Both the position numbers and the translations under genes were made by a program. Shown here in pieces: positions 1 through 11,274 of a stretch of 64,000 bases of DNA. Within the stretch, counting starts at the first letter, position 1. The number at the start of each line of letters is the position of its first letter. The notes beneath the pieces were generated by a model. It had not been told where the DNA came from and did not search any database. It saw only the letters and a program-made list of their open reading frames with translations. The stretch lies in contig CM032228.1 in NCBI GenBank assembly GCA_019009955.1, positions 260,254,731-260,318,730 on the forward strand. Reading direction: 5' to 3'. The stretch is from Riptortus pedestris (Eukaryota; Arthropoda; Insecta; Hemiptera; Alydidae).

Positions 1-259
1 TCTTTTGGAAAAGGAGAGGGATAAAATTATCCACCAATTTAACATCAGTATTCGGACCGTAAGGGTGACCTGAGTCAGTTGATGCTAAGGTACCTCCAAT
101 AAAATATTGGAATTTTGAAGCAACGAAATTGTCCCCCACATCGATTAAGAACTCTATTTTCTGGTTCTCGCGATTCAGGTTCGGTTCCGTGCTGTTTAAA
201 GGGAAAAAGTGTTTATATTGCTCCTTTTCAATGTCTCCAAAGTACTTTGTATTATCCAT
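1..259 (-). CDS. Partial ORF, possible polinton/adintovirus-like capsid N-terminus
   Basis: An ATG at 259-257 opens a minus-strand frame that reaches the left edge without a stop (86 codons visible). After a polar N-terminus it shows short strand-like blocks (IEFLIDVG near residue 37, FQYFIGG near 52) and then VKLVDNF followed by LLF at the edge. Small strand blocks ending in VKLV-N...LF resemble the start of capsid-like proteins of polinton/adintovirus-type elements in insect and cnidarian genomes; this is recognition from memory and was not searched. The start is chosen because it is the first ATG of a long clean frame behind an AT-rich leader. The gene diverges from the decayed gene at 400-1095. 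It could also be an unrelated host exon. Confidence 0.48.
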   Translation of the reverse strand, partial: MDNTKYFGDIEKEQYKHFFPLNSTEPNLNRENQKIEFLIDVGDNFVASKFQYFIGGTLASTDSGHPYGPNTDVKLVDNFIPLLFQK

Positions 260-399
260 TTTAAAAATTGTTATAAAATCCTTTATTATATTAAAAATTT
301 TAAAATAAATGTTATAATAAAGAGATCAGGAATGAAAGAAAAAATTGGGAACTAAGGGGATTCAAAACCTTCAGCACCTACTATGCTCGAGGAAGGCGG

Positions 400-1095
400 C
401 CGTAATACTATTGCACGACGAAGTTGAGCCACGTAGGCAGCAAGGCAAGGCGGCTGTAGTATCGAAGACTCGGTCTTTTATAAAACTTTTCAAGAATGTT
501 TATATCCTAAATTGGATATTCCAGACTTTAATGCCAACAACTACAGGATTAACAAGATAATGATGAGTTACAAATACTTGGACGATGAAAGTAAGAACAG
601 AAGTGCACTGAAGAAGAAGTACTTCAAGCTTAAACACACAATATTTGGTGTGAATGCTTCCTAACAATTGGAGAAATAGGTTAAGGAGCAGCGGGAGTAG
701 CCTTCCCAGCACTGTTACCTATTGGTGTACCTTTATCTTTAGGAATGACAGCCGGTGCCGCCATATTACGGGGTTCAGGGAACCATATTGTAAACAGGAT
801 AAACAAACATGCAACCATCGAGCTATTGGCTAAGGGTAAACTTGACTCAATTGAAGAAAAATATAGTAAGGCTATTGCTGACGGGTGTATAAACGAAGAA
901 GAGTTCTGTAGCATTGAACAAGAAAGGAGTAACTATGACTCTCTGAAAGAAAGGATCTTGAGCGAATTTAGAGTGAAGAAAGGTTCGGCTGACCTCCAGA
1001 ACAACGTGAGGATGTCGTTAAATGAAGAAGGTAGATCTCAAGCTAAGAAAGAACTCGAGGAGGCTCTCCTTCGTAGTATAAAAGGTTACAAGTAA
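400..1095 (+). pseudogene. Decayed small protein: Gly/Pro hydrophobic segment plus acidic helices
   Basis: The intact part is 745-1095 (116 codons, ends TAA). The same frame reads upstream to a stop at 682-684 through a Gly/Ala/Pro-rich hydrophobic stretch (codons from 685 to about 780). Helical sequence follows with the pattern INEEEF..I..E...YDSLK. Lys-rich coding-like sequence at about 510-660 lies in other frames, so the gene has at least two frame disruptions. The layout (helix, glycine-rich hydrophobic patch, charged helices) resembles small proteins I associate with the same virus-like elements as the neighbouring partial ORF; that link is inference. The function is unknown. It diverges from the gene at 1-259 across an AT-rich gap. 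Confidence 0.45.
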
Positions 1096-1234
1096 ATATC
1101 TAGTTTAGAAATTATTGGTGTTTTTAATGGTTTTTGAACCATTAAAAATTTATAAGAAGAATTAGTTACGAAGGAAAGGAAATAATTTTGGAAATGTAGT
1201 CGGATCCCCACAAACTTCATCCAATTCATCTAAA

Positions 1235-2568
1235 GTTTTAATCTATAATTCATAATCATAGAATGTATTCTGTCCTCCAAAATTAAAGTGAATTAAACTT
1301 CCTTTCCCTTGATACGGTACTAAGACCAACAATGACTGAAAACCGAACAGAAAATGCAATATTTTTATTTCAGGCTTCTCTTATAACCCCCCCCCTCCCG
1401 TGTGAACCTAAAAAAATTAATATATCATATAATCGTTTAAGAATTAATGCTAATTCACATGCCGAGTTTTGTTAAGTTCCGTTCAATCGTTAGTGCCAAA
1501 TACAATTGTCGGCTACCGTTTTAGTTTTCAGTGTATATCTCGTTTATACTTGGTAAGTAAATAGAACAAAAGTTACTCTAAATAACAAAATAAACAACTT
1601 TTGTCATGTGAATAATAACAGAAAAACTAATAGGAAACGATATATCGCTATTTTTAATTTCCGGCCTCACTAACAACCCCCACTCCTGTTCGTCTCAGAG
1701 AATATTAATATAGTCTAAAGTCTATGTTGGGTTAGTAGTAATATACATACCAAGTTTCATAAAATTCGGTTCAGCCGTTAATGCGCGAAAAGGAAACAAA
1801 CAAACAAACAGACACCAAAGAAACAAAATGCAAACCTCCGTCTGTACATTGATTTTTTCTCGAAATTTCACCGTAACTTTTCGTTTCACATGTCATAGAC
1901 ATCATATTTGCCGAAAAACAAATTGAAAACGAGATATCACTATTTTTAATTTCAGGGCTCCCTTACAACCCCCACTCCTGCTCCTCTCCAGAAATGTTGG
2001 TACCGTTTATTATCATGGAGGAGTTAGTGCTAACACACATACCGAGTTTCGTTAAGTGCCGTTCAATTGTTAGTGTCCAATAAAACTGTAGGCTCCCGCT
2101 TTGCTTTTTAGTGTACATCTCGTTTATACTTTGTTATGAAACAAAAGGGAATATAAAAAACGTTACTTTAAATAACAAAATAAACAGCTTTTGTTATGTG
2201 TTTAATTGCCGAAAACCAATAGGAAACGAAATATCACTATTTTTAATTTCAGGGCTCCCTTAGAACCCCCACTCCTGCTCCACCATAGAAATGTTGGTAC
2301 AGCTTATTATCATGGAGGAGTTAGTGCTAAAACACATACGGAGTTTTGTTTAGTTCAGTTGAGTCTTTGGTACCAAATAAAATTGTTGATTCCCGTTATA
2401 GGTTTTAGCGTATTAATTAGCTAATTATTGTAATTAGCGAATTAATTATAAATAACAAACTTTTGTTATATGAATATTTGAAAAAAAAAAACATTATGAA
2501 ACGAAATATCGCTATTTTTAATCCCAGGCCACCCTTATAACTCCCACTCCTGTTAGTCTCAGATAATA
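1235..2568 (-). mobile_element. Helitron internal monomers, minus orientation, old copy
   Basis: Three to four degenerate copies of the ~300-bp internal Helitron monomer, recognised by its ACCCCCACTCCTG block and its AACAACTTTTGTTATG-like block. Positions 1235-1330 match 46346-46430, another Helitron internal region. The stretch stops at about 2568, in the middle of a monomer, where the LINE 5' end begins. Positions 1100-1234 are AT-rich and unassigned. Confidence 0.7.
1833..1904 (+). other. Local inversion of the Helitron 5' segment
   Basis: In a minus-oriented unit the block after CAAAATGCA should read GTTATGGTGTC... towards AGAGGTT. Here the block is reversed: it starts AACCTCCGTCTG and ends TGTCATAGACATCAT, while sequence on both sides keeps minus orientation. 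Confidence 0.6.
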
Positions 2569-2898
2569 TTTTTAGGAGTCGTGTAGGAGTTGCCGACCTG
2601 AAAGGATCGGAGCTAGAGCTGAGGATTATAACTGGGCATATACCTGCCCGGCAAAGCTAAGTTGTAGAATAGACTAACTTTTACTTATTTATTTTATTTT
2701 ATTTATTACTCTCTCTGCAAGACAGCAGTAGTGTCTTGCTACCAAGTAGCTTTTTCTTTAATTTAATTAGAAGATTCTATTTATTATTTTCATTATTATT
2801 TCTTTGTTCTATTTTTTTTATATAACGATACGTATTATTATTATTAAGTATTCTATTTTATTTACTCTGGGATGAGCTCCACATAGTAAAACCCAAAA

Positions 2899-4174
2899 AT
2901 GAATAAACCGCCTGATATTCGATCACCTAATCGAAAAATGCCCATAAGAACGAGGAATAGATCAGAGGAATTTCAAATTAATGAAAATGTAGAAAAAGCC
3001 ATTAATAGTAGTAAATTTCTACTTATTGAAAGAGATAATGAGGGAGATCTTAAAGCGATCTCGCCTTTTTTAATATATAAAACTATAAATAATTATTGCG
3101 GTGAGCCCTTTTAATATAAAAAAACTAAGGAATGGCACAATATTAGTTGAAACTAAATCAAAACAACAGTCAGATAAACTTTTAAACCTTAAAGCTTTCG
3201 GGCCTAGTGTATTAGATTATTATTACAGTAACTGTTAAAAGCCACGAAAAACTTAACATTAGTAAAGGGGTTATATTTTGTCCTGATTTAGACCAGGTAG
3301 AAGAAAGTGAAATATTAGAAGAACTAAAAAACGACCATGTTAAAGAGGTAAAGAGAATAATATCAAAAAGGGCAGGAATAGAAAACAAAACACATTTATA
3401 TATCCTTACATTATCACTCCCAACTCTCCCAGAAAGTATTAAAGTGAGCTTTCATAAGCTCACAATAAAAATGTACGTCCCTTACACAATTGGTGCAGGA
3501 AATGTTTTAGATTGCGACATTTTGCAGATAACTGCTCATTTATGCGCATTCTGTGCAAAGCCAGAGCACAGGAATATGCCATGTGATACAATAGTTCTCA
3601 CTGTGTTAATTGTAAGGGCTCACACCACAGTCTTGATATAAAGTCCCCAAAATTTATAGAAGAAAGGGAAATTAAATGTATTCAGTTCAGGGAAAAGATA
3701 ACATATTTCGCTGCAAAGAAGATTTATAAAGAAAACAGACCTACCACTGCTAACAGGTCATATTCCGACGCTGTAATAAACGCAAAAAAAATGTATGGAA
3801 GTAGGCTGCCAAACTGACTCGTATATTTGCAACAAGAGTAATTCCACAATAGAGATAAGGCCTAGTTTGCCAAAGGTTATCATTAGTACTGGATTATCCC
3901 CTGCCCTCGCGAAGGGCCTCTCGCCTTCCCTACCCCTCCCTAGTGGCCTTTCCCCTTCCTCCTCTCTCCACCCTCCCCCACACACTCCCCCTCTCCGATC
4001 ACTCCTACTAACCCTAGCACTTCCTCGGAACTTAAACTTCCGGGTGATAGGAAGTGCCCTGAGGGAAGTAAAGTTCCGCCATTGTCTAGGCGCAACTCGA
4101 CTAGCCGTAAAAAACATAAAAATAAAAATTCCAAAAGTGAAAATAAATTTTGTGACGGAGAAATGGAAACTACC
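2899..4174 (+). pseudogene. LINE ORF1 (Gag-like nucleic-acid-binding protein), broken
   Basis: Starts at ATG 2899 and stays open to 3114, then continues in other frames. At 3530-3580 a C-X2-C-X4-H-X4-C zinc knuckle is visible (CAFCAKPEHRNMPC). A second knuckle-like CVNCKGSHH begins near 3600 after a frame change. The sequence then reads towards SYSDAV, a Pro/Ser-rich stretch (3900-4000) and a Lys-rich tail (4090-4170). This order (RNA-binding core, knuckles, low-complexity tail) is usual for ORF1 of I and Jockey LINEs, which coats the LINE RNA. At least two frameshifts make it non-functional. Confidence 0.72.
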
Positions 4175-4627
4175 TAAAATCAATGATGCTATTTTTTGTA
4201 CCTTTCAACACATCTATCACAATAAACCTAACATTTATTTATTCTTTCACTCAGATTAAAACTGGATATAGAATGAAAGCTAATAAGATATTTAATACAA
4301 GACGTTCAACAACCAGTAATTCCCTATTAAATTATTCTTACACAAACTCAGTTGCTCTAAATTATACATATAACAACTTAGGAAATAAATCATCAAATAA
4401 CTTCTCATTTTACTATGCATCAGGTTACTATTACAAAGCATATCCATACTGTTTATATTCTACGTCCACATCTATATTTAAATACAAATTTATACTTAAA
4501 TAAATATAAAACAGACATATGCAATGATTGTAAATCTATACCTTTACATATATTAATTTTAATGAAATGCATCATTATTGTAATTAGAAATCATAATGAA
4601 CGCTAAATTCATTTTTCAACATACACC
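4175..4627 (+). other. Spacer between LINE ORF1 and ORF2
   Basis: AT-rich sequence between the ORF1 tail and the ORF2 start. Short frames here (such as 4183-4503) are low-complexity Tyr/Asn/Ser reads with no family signature. I see no gene. Confidence 0.5.
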
Positions 4628-7011
4628 ATGCCTATAATATCCTGGAACTGCCGTGGAATTAGAACCCAGCTAGAAGAAATGAAACTTATACTGAAACAAA
4701 TCAACCCGTTCATACTATGTCTTTAAGAAACCAAATTAAAATCCACCATATCACAAAACATAAAAGGTTTCACGATTTACAGAAAAGATAAAGAGATTGG
4801 AGAAGGAGAATGGGCACACGGAGGAGTTGCTATCGCAGTTGCGAATAATGTTTTCTCAAAGGAAATACCAATAGCAACACCTCTGCAGGCAGTTGTTGTA
4901 AGAGCCAAACTCAGTTTTGAGTTTACCATATGTAACATTTACCTGCCACCAAATGAAGCCATAAATGAGTCAGCCATGCTGCAGCTAATTGACAGCCCCC
5001 CCCCCCACCTTACATCGTCGTGGGTGACATGAATGGATGCCATCATTCCTGGGACCCACATACAACCAACTCCAGAGGAAATACTTTGAGAAGGAAAATA
5101 GATTCTTCAGAATCATTACTCCTCAACAATGGTGAAATCACTCACATTTGCCCCAAAACAGGAACTTCTACAGCAATAGATTTGGCGTTCTGTTCCCCCA
5201 CTTTATTAAACCACTTAACCTGGGAGGTCTGACCAACGTGGAAGCGACCACTTCCCAACAAAGCTGACATTTAAAGAGGAAGCTCCCAGAATCAAGAAGC
5301 ACCCTAGATGGATTATTGATAAAGCTAACTGGGATGAGTTTAGCAATTTAATTAACATAAATATCCAGGATGTTCCAGATGATATCGAGGGAATGGTTGA
5401 GCATATAACAAACTGTATTATTCAGCCTGCTCTTGAAACAATTCCCAAAACAAAAGGCCTTCCCATACCCAACTACGCACCTTGGTTCGATGAAGACTGC
5501 CGTCATGCAATAAAACTAAAGAACAAGGCGCTAAAAATATTTCATCGGAATCTAACTAAAGATAACCTAATAAGTTATAAAAAGCACAAAGCCATAGACC
5601 AAAACCTTGTGAAACTGAAAAAGAAGAACTCCTGGATAAGCATATATTGAGACAATTAGCTTGCGTACTCCAATAAAACAAGTTTGGTAGAAAATTCACA
5701 GTGTGGTTGGGAAACACTACATAAATTCCGATTCTAAATATTCAAATCGAAGTAATCACTGACACCCAAGCAATTGCAGAATGCTTTGTGAGCCATTTTG
5801 CCGAAATCTCCAACGTTGCTTCGCCAAATAATCGCAATATCCATCCTGATGAGGCTGTGCACAGAGAGGTAGGAGAACCAGAAAGCCAATTCCAATATAA
5901 TTACAATGCCCCTTTCACAATTTGGGGACTCCAATGTGCAATAGACGATTTAAAGCCAACTACTCCTGGACCAAATGAAATACATAACCAAATGATGAAA
6001 AAACTACCCCAACCAGCAAAAACAGTACTACTTACCCTATTCAACAAAATATGGGAATCATCAACATATCCGCAAGCCTGGAGAGAATCTATAATCATTC
6101 CCAACATCAAACCAGGAAAAAACAAATATTGTCCCAATAGTTATAGGGCGATATCTCTGACCAGTAGCCTATCGAAGCTGTTGGAAAAAATGGTTAATCA
6201 CCGACTTACGTGGATGATCGAAAAATTCAACCTCCTATCTCCAAGTCAATGCGGCTTCAGAAAGGGGAGATCTACAATCGACCCACTAGTGAATATGGAA
6301 AAAGATATATTAAATTCTTTTGTTAAAAATAAAAAAGCCATAGGCATTTTCTTCGACTTTGAAAAGGCATATGACACTATCAGTCGAAATAACATTGTAA
6401 AAGCCCTGTACAAGTGGGGATTCAGAGGAACATTGGTCAGTTTCTTGAAAAGCTTTTTGGCTAAAAGATATATTAGGGTACGTATAGGGGATTCCTTATC
6501 TAGTCGCAGAGAGGTACTCAATGGCATTCCCCAGGGAAGTGTGCTGAGCTGCACGCTTTTTGCAATTGGGATAAATTCAATAGTGGAGGTAATTCCTAGA
6601 TAGGTCAAGGCATTTCTTTAGGTGGATGACCTGACTGTTTTTGTAAGATATAGATGCCAAGACTGGATGAGAAGAACATTGCAACATTTGCTGAACAACC
6701 TTCAGGCTTGGTCGGAAGACAATAATTTCCGTTTTTCTACAGACAGAACCAAATGTCTCCAGTTTTCACGAAGAAGGTCACCGAGTGAAAAGCCACGGAT
6801 GAACTTTAATGCTCAAGCATTAGTTTTTGAAGAAGAAGTCAAGTTCATAGGCTTAGTCCTCTACACAAAATTAACCTGGGTTTCCCACATTAAGTATATT
6901 CGAGCAGAATGCCTTAAGAGGCTCAACATAATGAAAGTCCTAGCAAAGACTTCCTGTGGTACACACCGCAAAGCAATGACCATGATATACATGAGCCTAA
7001 TTCAATCCATG

Positions 7012-7018
7012 CTGGACT
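7012..7018 (+). repeat. Target-site duplication, left copy (CTGGACT)
   Basis: CTGGACT lies at the point where the host LINE reading (SMLD...) breaks. The same 7 bases recur at 9786-9792, where that reading resumes (LDYGC). Confidence 0.8.
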
Positions 7019-7248
7019 TTTGCCGAAGGAGAGGGCGCAAGGCGCCCTATCCGGTAGGAAGGAAGGACGAGACGGAAAAGATCATAGACAGATTAATTAA
7101 AAAACGTAATCTGGAATTAATTTCAGACGGCCAGGTTAGTGCCCCGCCCCCTTAGCAGTGTCTCCCTCTTCCACCAGCCTATGAATTCCCTCCTCTCGTT
7201 ACCCCCATCCTCCCCTCCCACCCTTCTACGTCCGCCCAATCAGAGGCC

Positions 7249-8390
7249 ATGGAGGTGGTTTTTCAACCCCTATCCAAGCGGGCCAATGAGAGTCCAGACG
7301 ACGAGGGCTTCACCCAAGTCGTTAATAAGAAAAATAAGAAGGGTAATATCCCTCCTCCCTCCCAAACTCCCACCACCCCCACCACCACATCCAACTCCTT
7401 TACCCCACTGTCCACCCTCCCAGCCGACACTCCACCCCCCTCAACATCCAAACCTCCCTCTCCTCCACCCATCATCCTCCAGAAGGAGATATACGGTGCT
7501 TCCGCTGTGTCGATACACCTAAGACGAAATAACATCACCCAATTTCGGGTCCAAACTACAGAGCGGGATATCCATATACTCCCGACAACCAAGGAGGTCC
7601 ATCAACAAATTATATCCCTGTTCAACCATCCCTCAGATAAAGTCCCCTTCCACACCTTCGCCCCCCCCCCCGGGGTACCAAGCGTAATCCTAAATACCTG
7701 ATTCTTGGCCTTGATAAAACACACCCCATAGAAGATGTCCGAGCAGCCCTGAAGCATGACGACCTCATCAGCGTCATGCGAATGCGCAGAACGGCCCCGG
7801 ACGTCACCAAGAGGGACATAGAGCCTCCCCCCCCATCCTGGCTACCTTCAAGCCGGGCTATCAGTATCACACACACTTGGGGAAGATCAAAGACATCGTC
7901 ATAGGAGTAAAGGAGTACATCCCAGAGAAGGAGGTACCTCAGTGCCACAGGTGTCAAGAGTTCGGCCACACAAAGGCCTACTGCTCGCTTCCCCCAAGTG
8001 TGTGAGATGCTCAGGTGCCCACTTGGTCGCCGACTGCGACCGTTCTCGCAACCCGCTGACTTGTGCCAACTGTGGAGAGGAACACCCGACCTCGTTCAGG
8101 AGCTGCTCTCACAGACAGCGGATTATACAGGCTGCCCAGGCCAGGCGCTAGGACCCCGGTCCCACTTACATCCCCGTTCCTCCCCCCACCCACACCCCTG
8201 GACTGCTCGTCAATCCCACCCTTCTCCCCCTTCCCAACCACAAACTCACCACCAACCCCCTCCCCCCTCTGCTTACAATCAACCCCCGACCCAGGCACAG
8301 GCTTATTCACAACCCACTGCGCAATATAATAACACAGCCATGCCTCCCTGGGTCAACAGAATAGAGCGCAATCTAGACACCCTCCTCGGC
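7249..8390 (+). pseudogene. Nested LINE ORF1 (Gag-like, zinc knuckles), frameshifted
   Basis: Starts MEVVFQPL at 7249 after a Pro-rich alternative frame. A Thr/Pro-rich N-terminus leads to a conserved core (HLRRNNITQF, then YLILGLDKTH after a frameshift at the C-run near 7665). Knuckles are split by further shifts: CHRCQEFGHT...C (about 7940-7985), CVRCSGAHLVADC (about 8000-8040) and CANCGEEHP...C (8072-8110). A Pro/Gln-rich tail reads to about 8390. This is the usual Jockey ORF1 plan. The frame then runs into endonuclease sequence, which marks an internal deletion joint. Confidence 0.72.
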
Positions 8391-9283
8391 ACGTCATTTG
8401 CGGTGGCTGGCTACCATACCTTCCAGAGCGACATGGTCGACCAGGATCAAGGGGCAGGGCGAGTGGCCATACATAGGTATTGCACCCCCTATAAATTGGA
8501 ACAACCAATAGCTGCATCAGTGCCCAAGGTAATACATGTCCTCACGGTTAAGGTGCTGTTAGACAACCACACATACACCATCACCGGCCTGTATAGACGA
8601 CCTAGGGTCAAATGCGAGCACTTCAATAACCTGATCGGCCTAGCAATGACCGATAGAAATCATATAGTCGTTGGAGATCTGAACGCCAGACACACCTCCT
8701 GGAACAACAGTTCAGACAACGCCCCCGCCATAACGATAACGAAGTCAGCCTTCACCGTTGTGCGTCCTAATGCTCACACCTTTAGAGACATTTTGTGTAT
8801 GTCCACTGTGGACCTCCTACTTACCCGTACCCCACACATAGTGACAAGTTGCTTAGCTCTTAACTTTGTCTCTAGTGATCACCGACCAGTACTCTAAGTG
8901 CTGCGAGGTCTCCGTCCAAGCCCACAACTACCACCTACTCGTTTCATAAAGGAGACTGGAAATTATACAAGTCCCTTATGTACGAAACCACGCCGGCGTT
9001 CACGACTATCAGTGACACCCAAACCCTGGAGAATAAACTGGAGGAGTTCACGGGGCTGATTCTTAAAGCAGCGAACCAAGCCATCCCCAAGTTTGTGAGG
9101 ATACCACCAGGGCTCAAGACCCCTTCTCCTCACTTATTAGCACTGATTAAGCAGAGGAACAACCTTAAAAATACCTGGTACCGGACTAAGAACCCGTCAC
9201 TCCGTCCCGCCATTAACTCCCTCACCACACAAATCCGCTCCCTTATGAGACAGTGGAAGACTGCCCGGGCACGGGAGCACTGA
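8391..9283 (+). pseudogene. Nested LINE ORF2 remnant: endonuclease part only
   Basis: Endonuclease sequence begins without its N-terminal Asn/Glu motifs, directly after the ORF1 tail. It keeps GLYRRPR, the VVGDLNARHTSWNN catalytic block (about 8666-8705), HTFRD and SSDHRPVL (ends 8897, stop), then the linker region in another frame (8978-9283). The reading passes straight into the 3' UTR, so RT and everything after it are missing. Confidence 0.75.
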
Positions 9284-9785
9284 CCACAAACATATAAGAC
9301 CACAACCATCAAATATGACCGTTTAGCTTAGGTTAGGTTATTTAGTTTTATATTTATTATTAGGTAGGTTAGTTAGTCTCGTTTAGATTTAATTAAGTAT
9401 TCGGCGTCCTTCCTTCCTTCGCTCACAGCGACCGCTTTGGGCCGGTGTCGGCTTGCGGTGATCCTATTCTTAAGTTAGGTTTACATTTTTATCTTTTAGT
9501 CTTTCTTCTTTTCTTTCTTACCTCCTCTCCTACTATCCCTATCCTCTCTTCTTTCGTTTTCTCCTACCCTCACAACCCACCCGGCACCGCCAGATGCCGG
9601 GTAACCTACAACCCAAGTTCTATTTTACCCCCTTACCAACTCACAACACCACCTTAAAATAGAACATCAGAGTGTTCAGTAGAAGGGGAACTGTCGGGAC
9701 AACCGTGAAAGGTCACACTGTCTCCCCACCAACATCTTATTTCCCTCTGGATCTCCGGTAAAAAAAAAAAAATAAATAAAAAAAT
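9284..9785 (+). other. 3' UTR and A-rich tail of nested LINE
   Basis: Non-coding, C/T-rich then mixed sequence ending in an A-rich tail at 9764-9784, next to the right target duplication. The frame at 9445-9657 has no recognisable motif. Confidence 0.65.
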
Positions 9786-9792
9786 CTGGACT
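9786..9792 (+). repeat. Target-site duplication, right copy (CTGGACT)
   Basis: Second copy of the 7 bases at 7012-7018; the host LINE reading resumes here. Confidence 0.8.
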
Positions 9793-11232
9793 ATGGTTGT
9801 CCATAGGTGTATTCATCAGCTAAGACCAGTAACCTTTTACTCCTCGACACTATCCTTCATTCAGGAATAAGACTGGCGACTGAAGCTTTCAAGACCAGTC
9901 CAATAGTAAGCCTTTGCGCAGAAGCTTCATTCCCACCATTAGTTTTTAGAAGGCAACAAGTAATAAATTCATACATTGCTAAGATAATATTACAGCCCTC
10001 AAACCCTGCATATAACACTCTCTTTCACCCTACACGTATGATATAATATGATGAGAATCAACGACGCGCTGCCCCACTAGGAATCAGACAAAGAAGGCTC
10101 ATAAGAGAAATTCATGAAATTGCTATAGAAGAAGCGGACTTGAGCCAAGATAAACCCTCATGGCTGCACATACCTCCCAGAGTAGACTTAAGTTTAAAGA
10201 ATATAGAGAGTAGTTTAGTTAAACTCAATATGACCAGTATTTTGGAAAAATATGCCGACATTCATGTGATATACACTGACGGCTCCAAAAACAAAGATAA
10301 TGTCGGTTGCGCTATAATTCACAGGGGCACTGCCATGAAGTATAAATTACCTCCATACGCATCCATTTATAGTGCTGAATTACAAGCCATTGCTGCGGCA
10401 CTATATCAGGCCATCAATAGCTCCAATACCAAAATCCTTATTTGCACTGATTCTCTTTCTGCCATACACAGCATGAAAAAACCTCATAAATCCGGAATCA
10501 CTCTGAACAAAATTAACAAATATTTGGACTTACTACAAGCTCTGGAAAAAAAACAGTAATATTTGTATGGACTCCGTCCCACGTTGGAATGAAAAAGCGG
10601 ATAAGGCTGCCAAGGAGGCTGCAGTAATGAATGAGCCACCTATTCAACTGTACGAAGTCAATGATGTGAAGTCTTGGCTCGATGTGGTCTGAAGTGCCTC
10701 TACCAAACAAGCTGAGGAACATTAAGGCTACAACCAAACCATGGAGGACTGCAGAGAGGGGAAGTCGCCGAGAAGAAGTAGTAGTCACCTGGATGAGAAT
10801 CGGACACACTAATTTGACCCACGTACATTTGATGACTAAAGAGCCTTGTCAAAGTGTGAGTCGTGCCAAGTGCCACTTAGCATTCAGCACATTATCGCAG
10901 AGTGCCCAGCCCTTGACAAGTTTTTTTCTAAGCATGGGGTTCCACGAAATGTAGAAGCAGCACTACAAGATTCTCGAAAATCCATAGACACATTCATAAA
11001 CCTATATAATAAAATTTAATATTGTAACGTATAATTTAAATTGCTTATTTGAATATAAACAATTATTTCATTTTTTTTTATTTAATAGATGTTAGAAGTA
11101 AGTTTTTATATGTTATATGAAAGTGGATTTGTCTGGCCACATATTAATTATTGAATATTGTTAGAAATATATATAGAAATATAATATAGAAAGTATAAAT
11201 ATGTAAGGCACGAGGGGAAAAAAAAGGAAAAT

Positions 11233-11236
<4 letters not shown>

Positions 11237-11270
<34 letters not shown>
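11237..11270. repeat. (TG)17 microsatellite
   Basis: An uninterrupted TG dinucleotide run after the AT-rich tail of the I-type LINE. Confidence 0.95.

Positions 11271-11271
<1 letters not shown>

Positions 11272-11274
<3 letters not shown>

Larger units (their letters stand above)
7019..9785 (+). mobile_element. Nested Jockey-like LINE, internally deleted, RT absent
   Basis: An element inserted in the RT/RNase H linker of the I-type LINE. It is C-rich, unlike its host. It has a 5' leader with the palindrome GGGCGCAAGGCGCCC (7033-7047), an ORF1 with zinc knuckles, part of an endonuclease, then a 3' UTR (9284-9760) and an A-rich tail (9764-9784). No RT motif occurs between the endonuclease linker and the tail. 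The 7-bp duplications and the tail show insertion by target-primed reverse transcription, so an RT-less copy was probably moved by an enzyme supplied in trans, or deleted later. Confidence 0.82.
4628..11019 (+). pseudogene. LINE ORF2: AP-endonuclease, RT, RNase H, broken and split
   Basis: Starts at ATG 4628. The endonuclease shows ISWNCRGI, ETK after an in-frame stop, GGVAI, IYLPP and GDMNGCHHSWD, with a C-run near 4995 shifting frame. The RT core (5788-6800) shows KPGKN, SYRAISL, QCGFRKGRST, FDFEKAYDT, GIPQGSVLS and the catalytic VDD. It is cut at 7018 by a nested LINE and resumes at 9786. RNase H shows YTDGS (about 10274), SAELQAI, CTDSLSAI and, past an A-run frameshift at 10551, PSHVGM. 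The C-terminus keeps RIGHTNLTH and a C-X2-C...H...C motif before the TAA at 11017-11019. In life it would nick DNA and prime reverse transcription. Confidence 0.83.
2569..11060 (+). mobile_element. I-type non-LTR retrotransposon (LINE), decayed and interrupted
   Basis: A LINE with ORF1 (zinc knuckles) and ORF2 (endonuclease, reverse transcriptase, RNase H, C-terminal Cys/His motif), the order of the I superfamily. Its 5' end breaks a Helitron monomer at about 2569; the GC-richer leader (2572-2660) and an AT-rich tract precede ORF1. Stops and frameshifts occur throughout. A second LINE occupies 7019-9785. The 3' end lies somewhere after the ORF2 stop at 11019; I could not find a matching target duplication around the whole element. 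Confidence 0.82.

Noticed and set aside
345..560. 71-codon ORF as an intact gene
   Set aside because: Its frame does not match the coding-like reading of the decayed gene at 400-1095, which uses other frames here.
3758..4183. Minus-strand ORF of 141 codons
   Set aside because: Lies antisense to the ORF1 Pro/Ser-rich tail; Gly/Arg-rich composition follows from the C-rich plus strand.
7139..7522. Pro/Ser-rich protein starting MPRPLSS
   Set aside because: Alternative frame over the C-rich start of the nested LINE ORF1; the other frame carries the conserved core.
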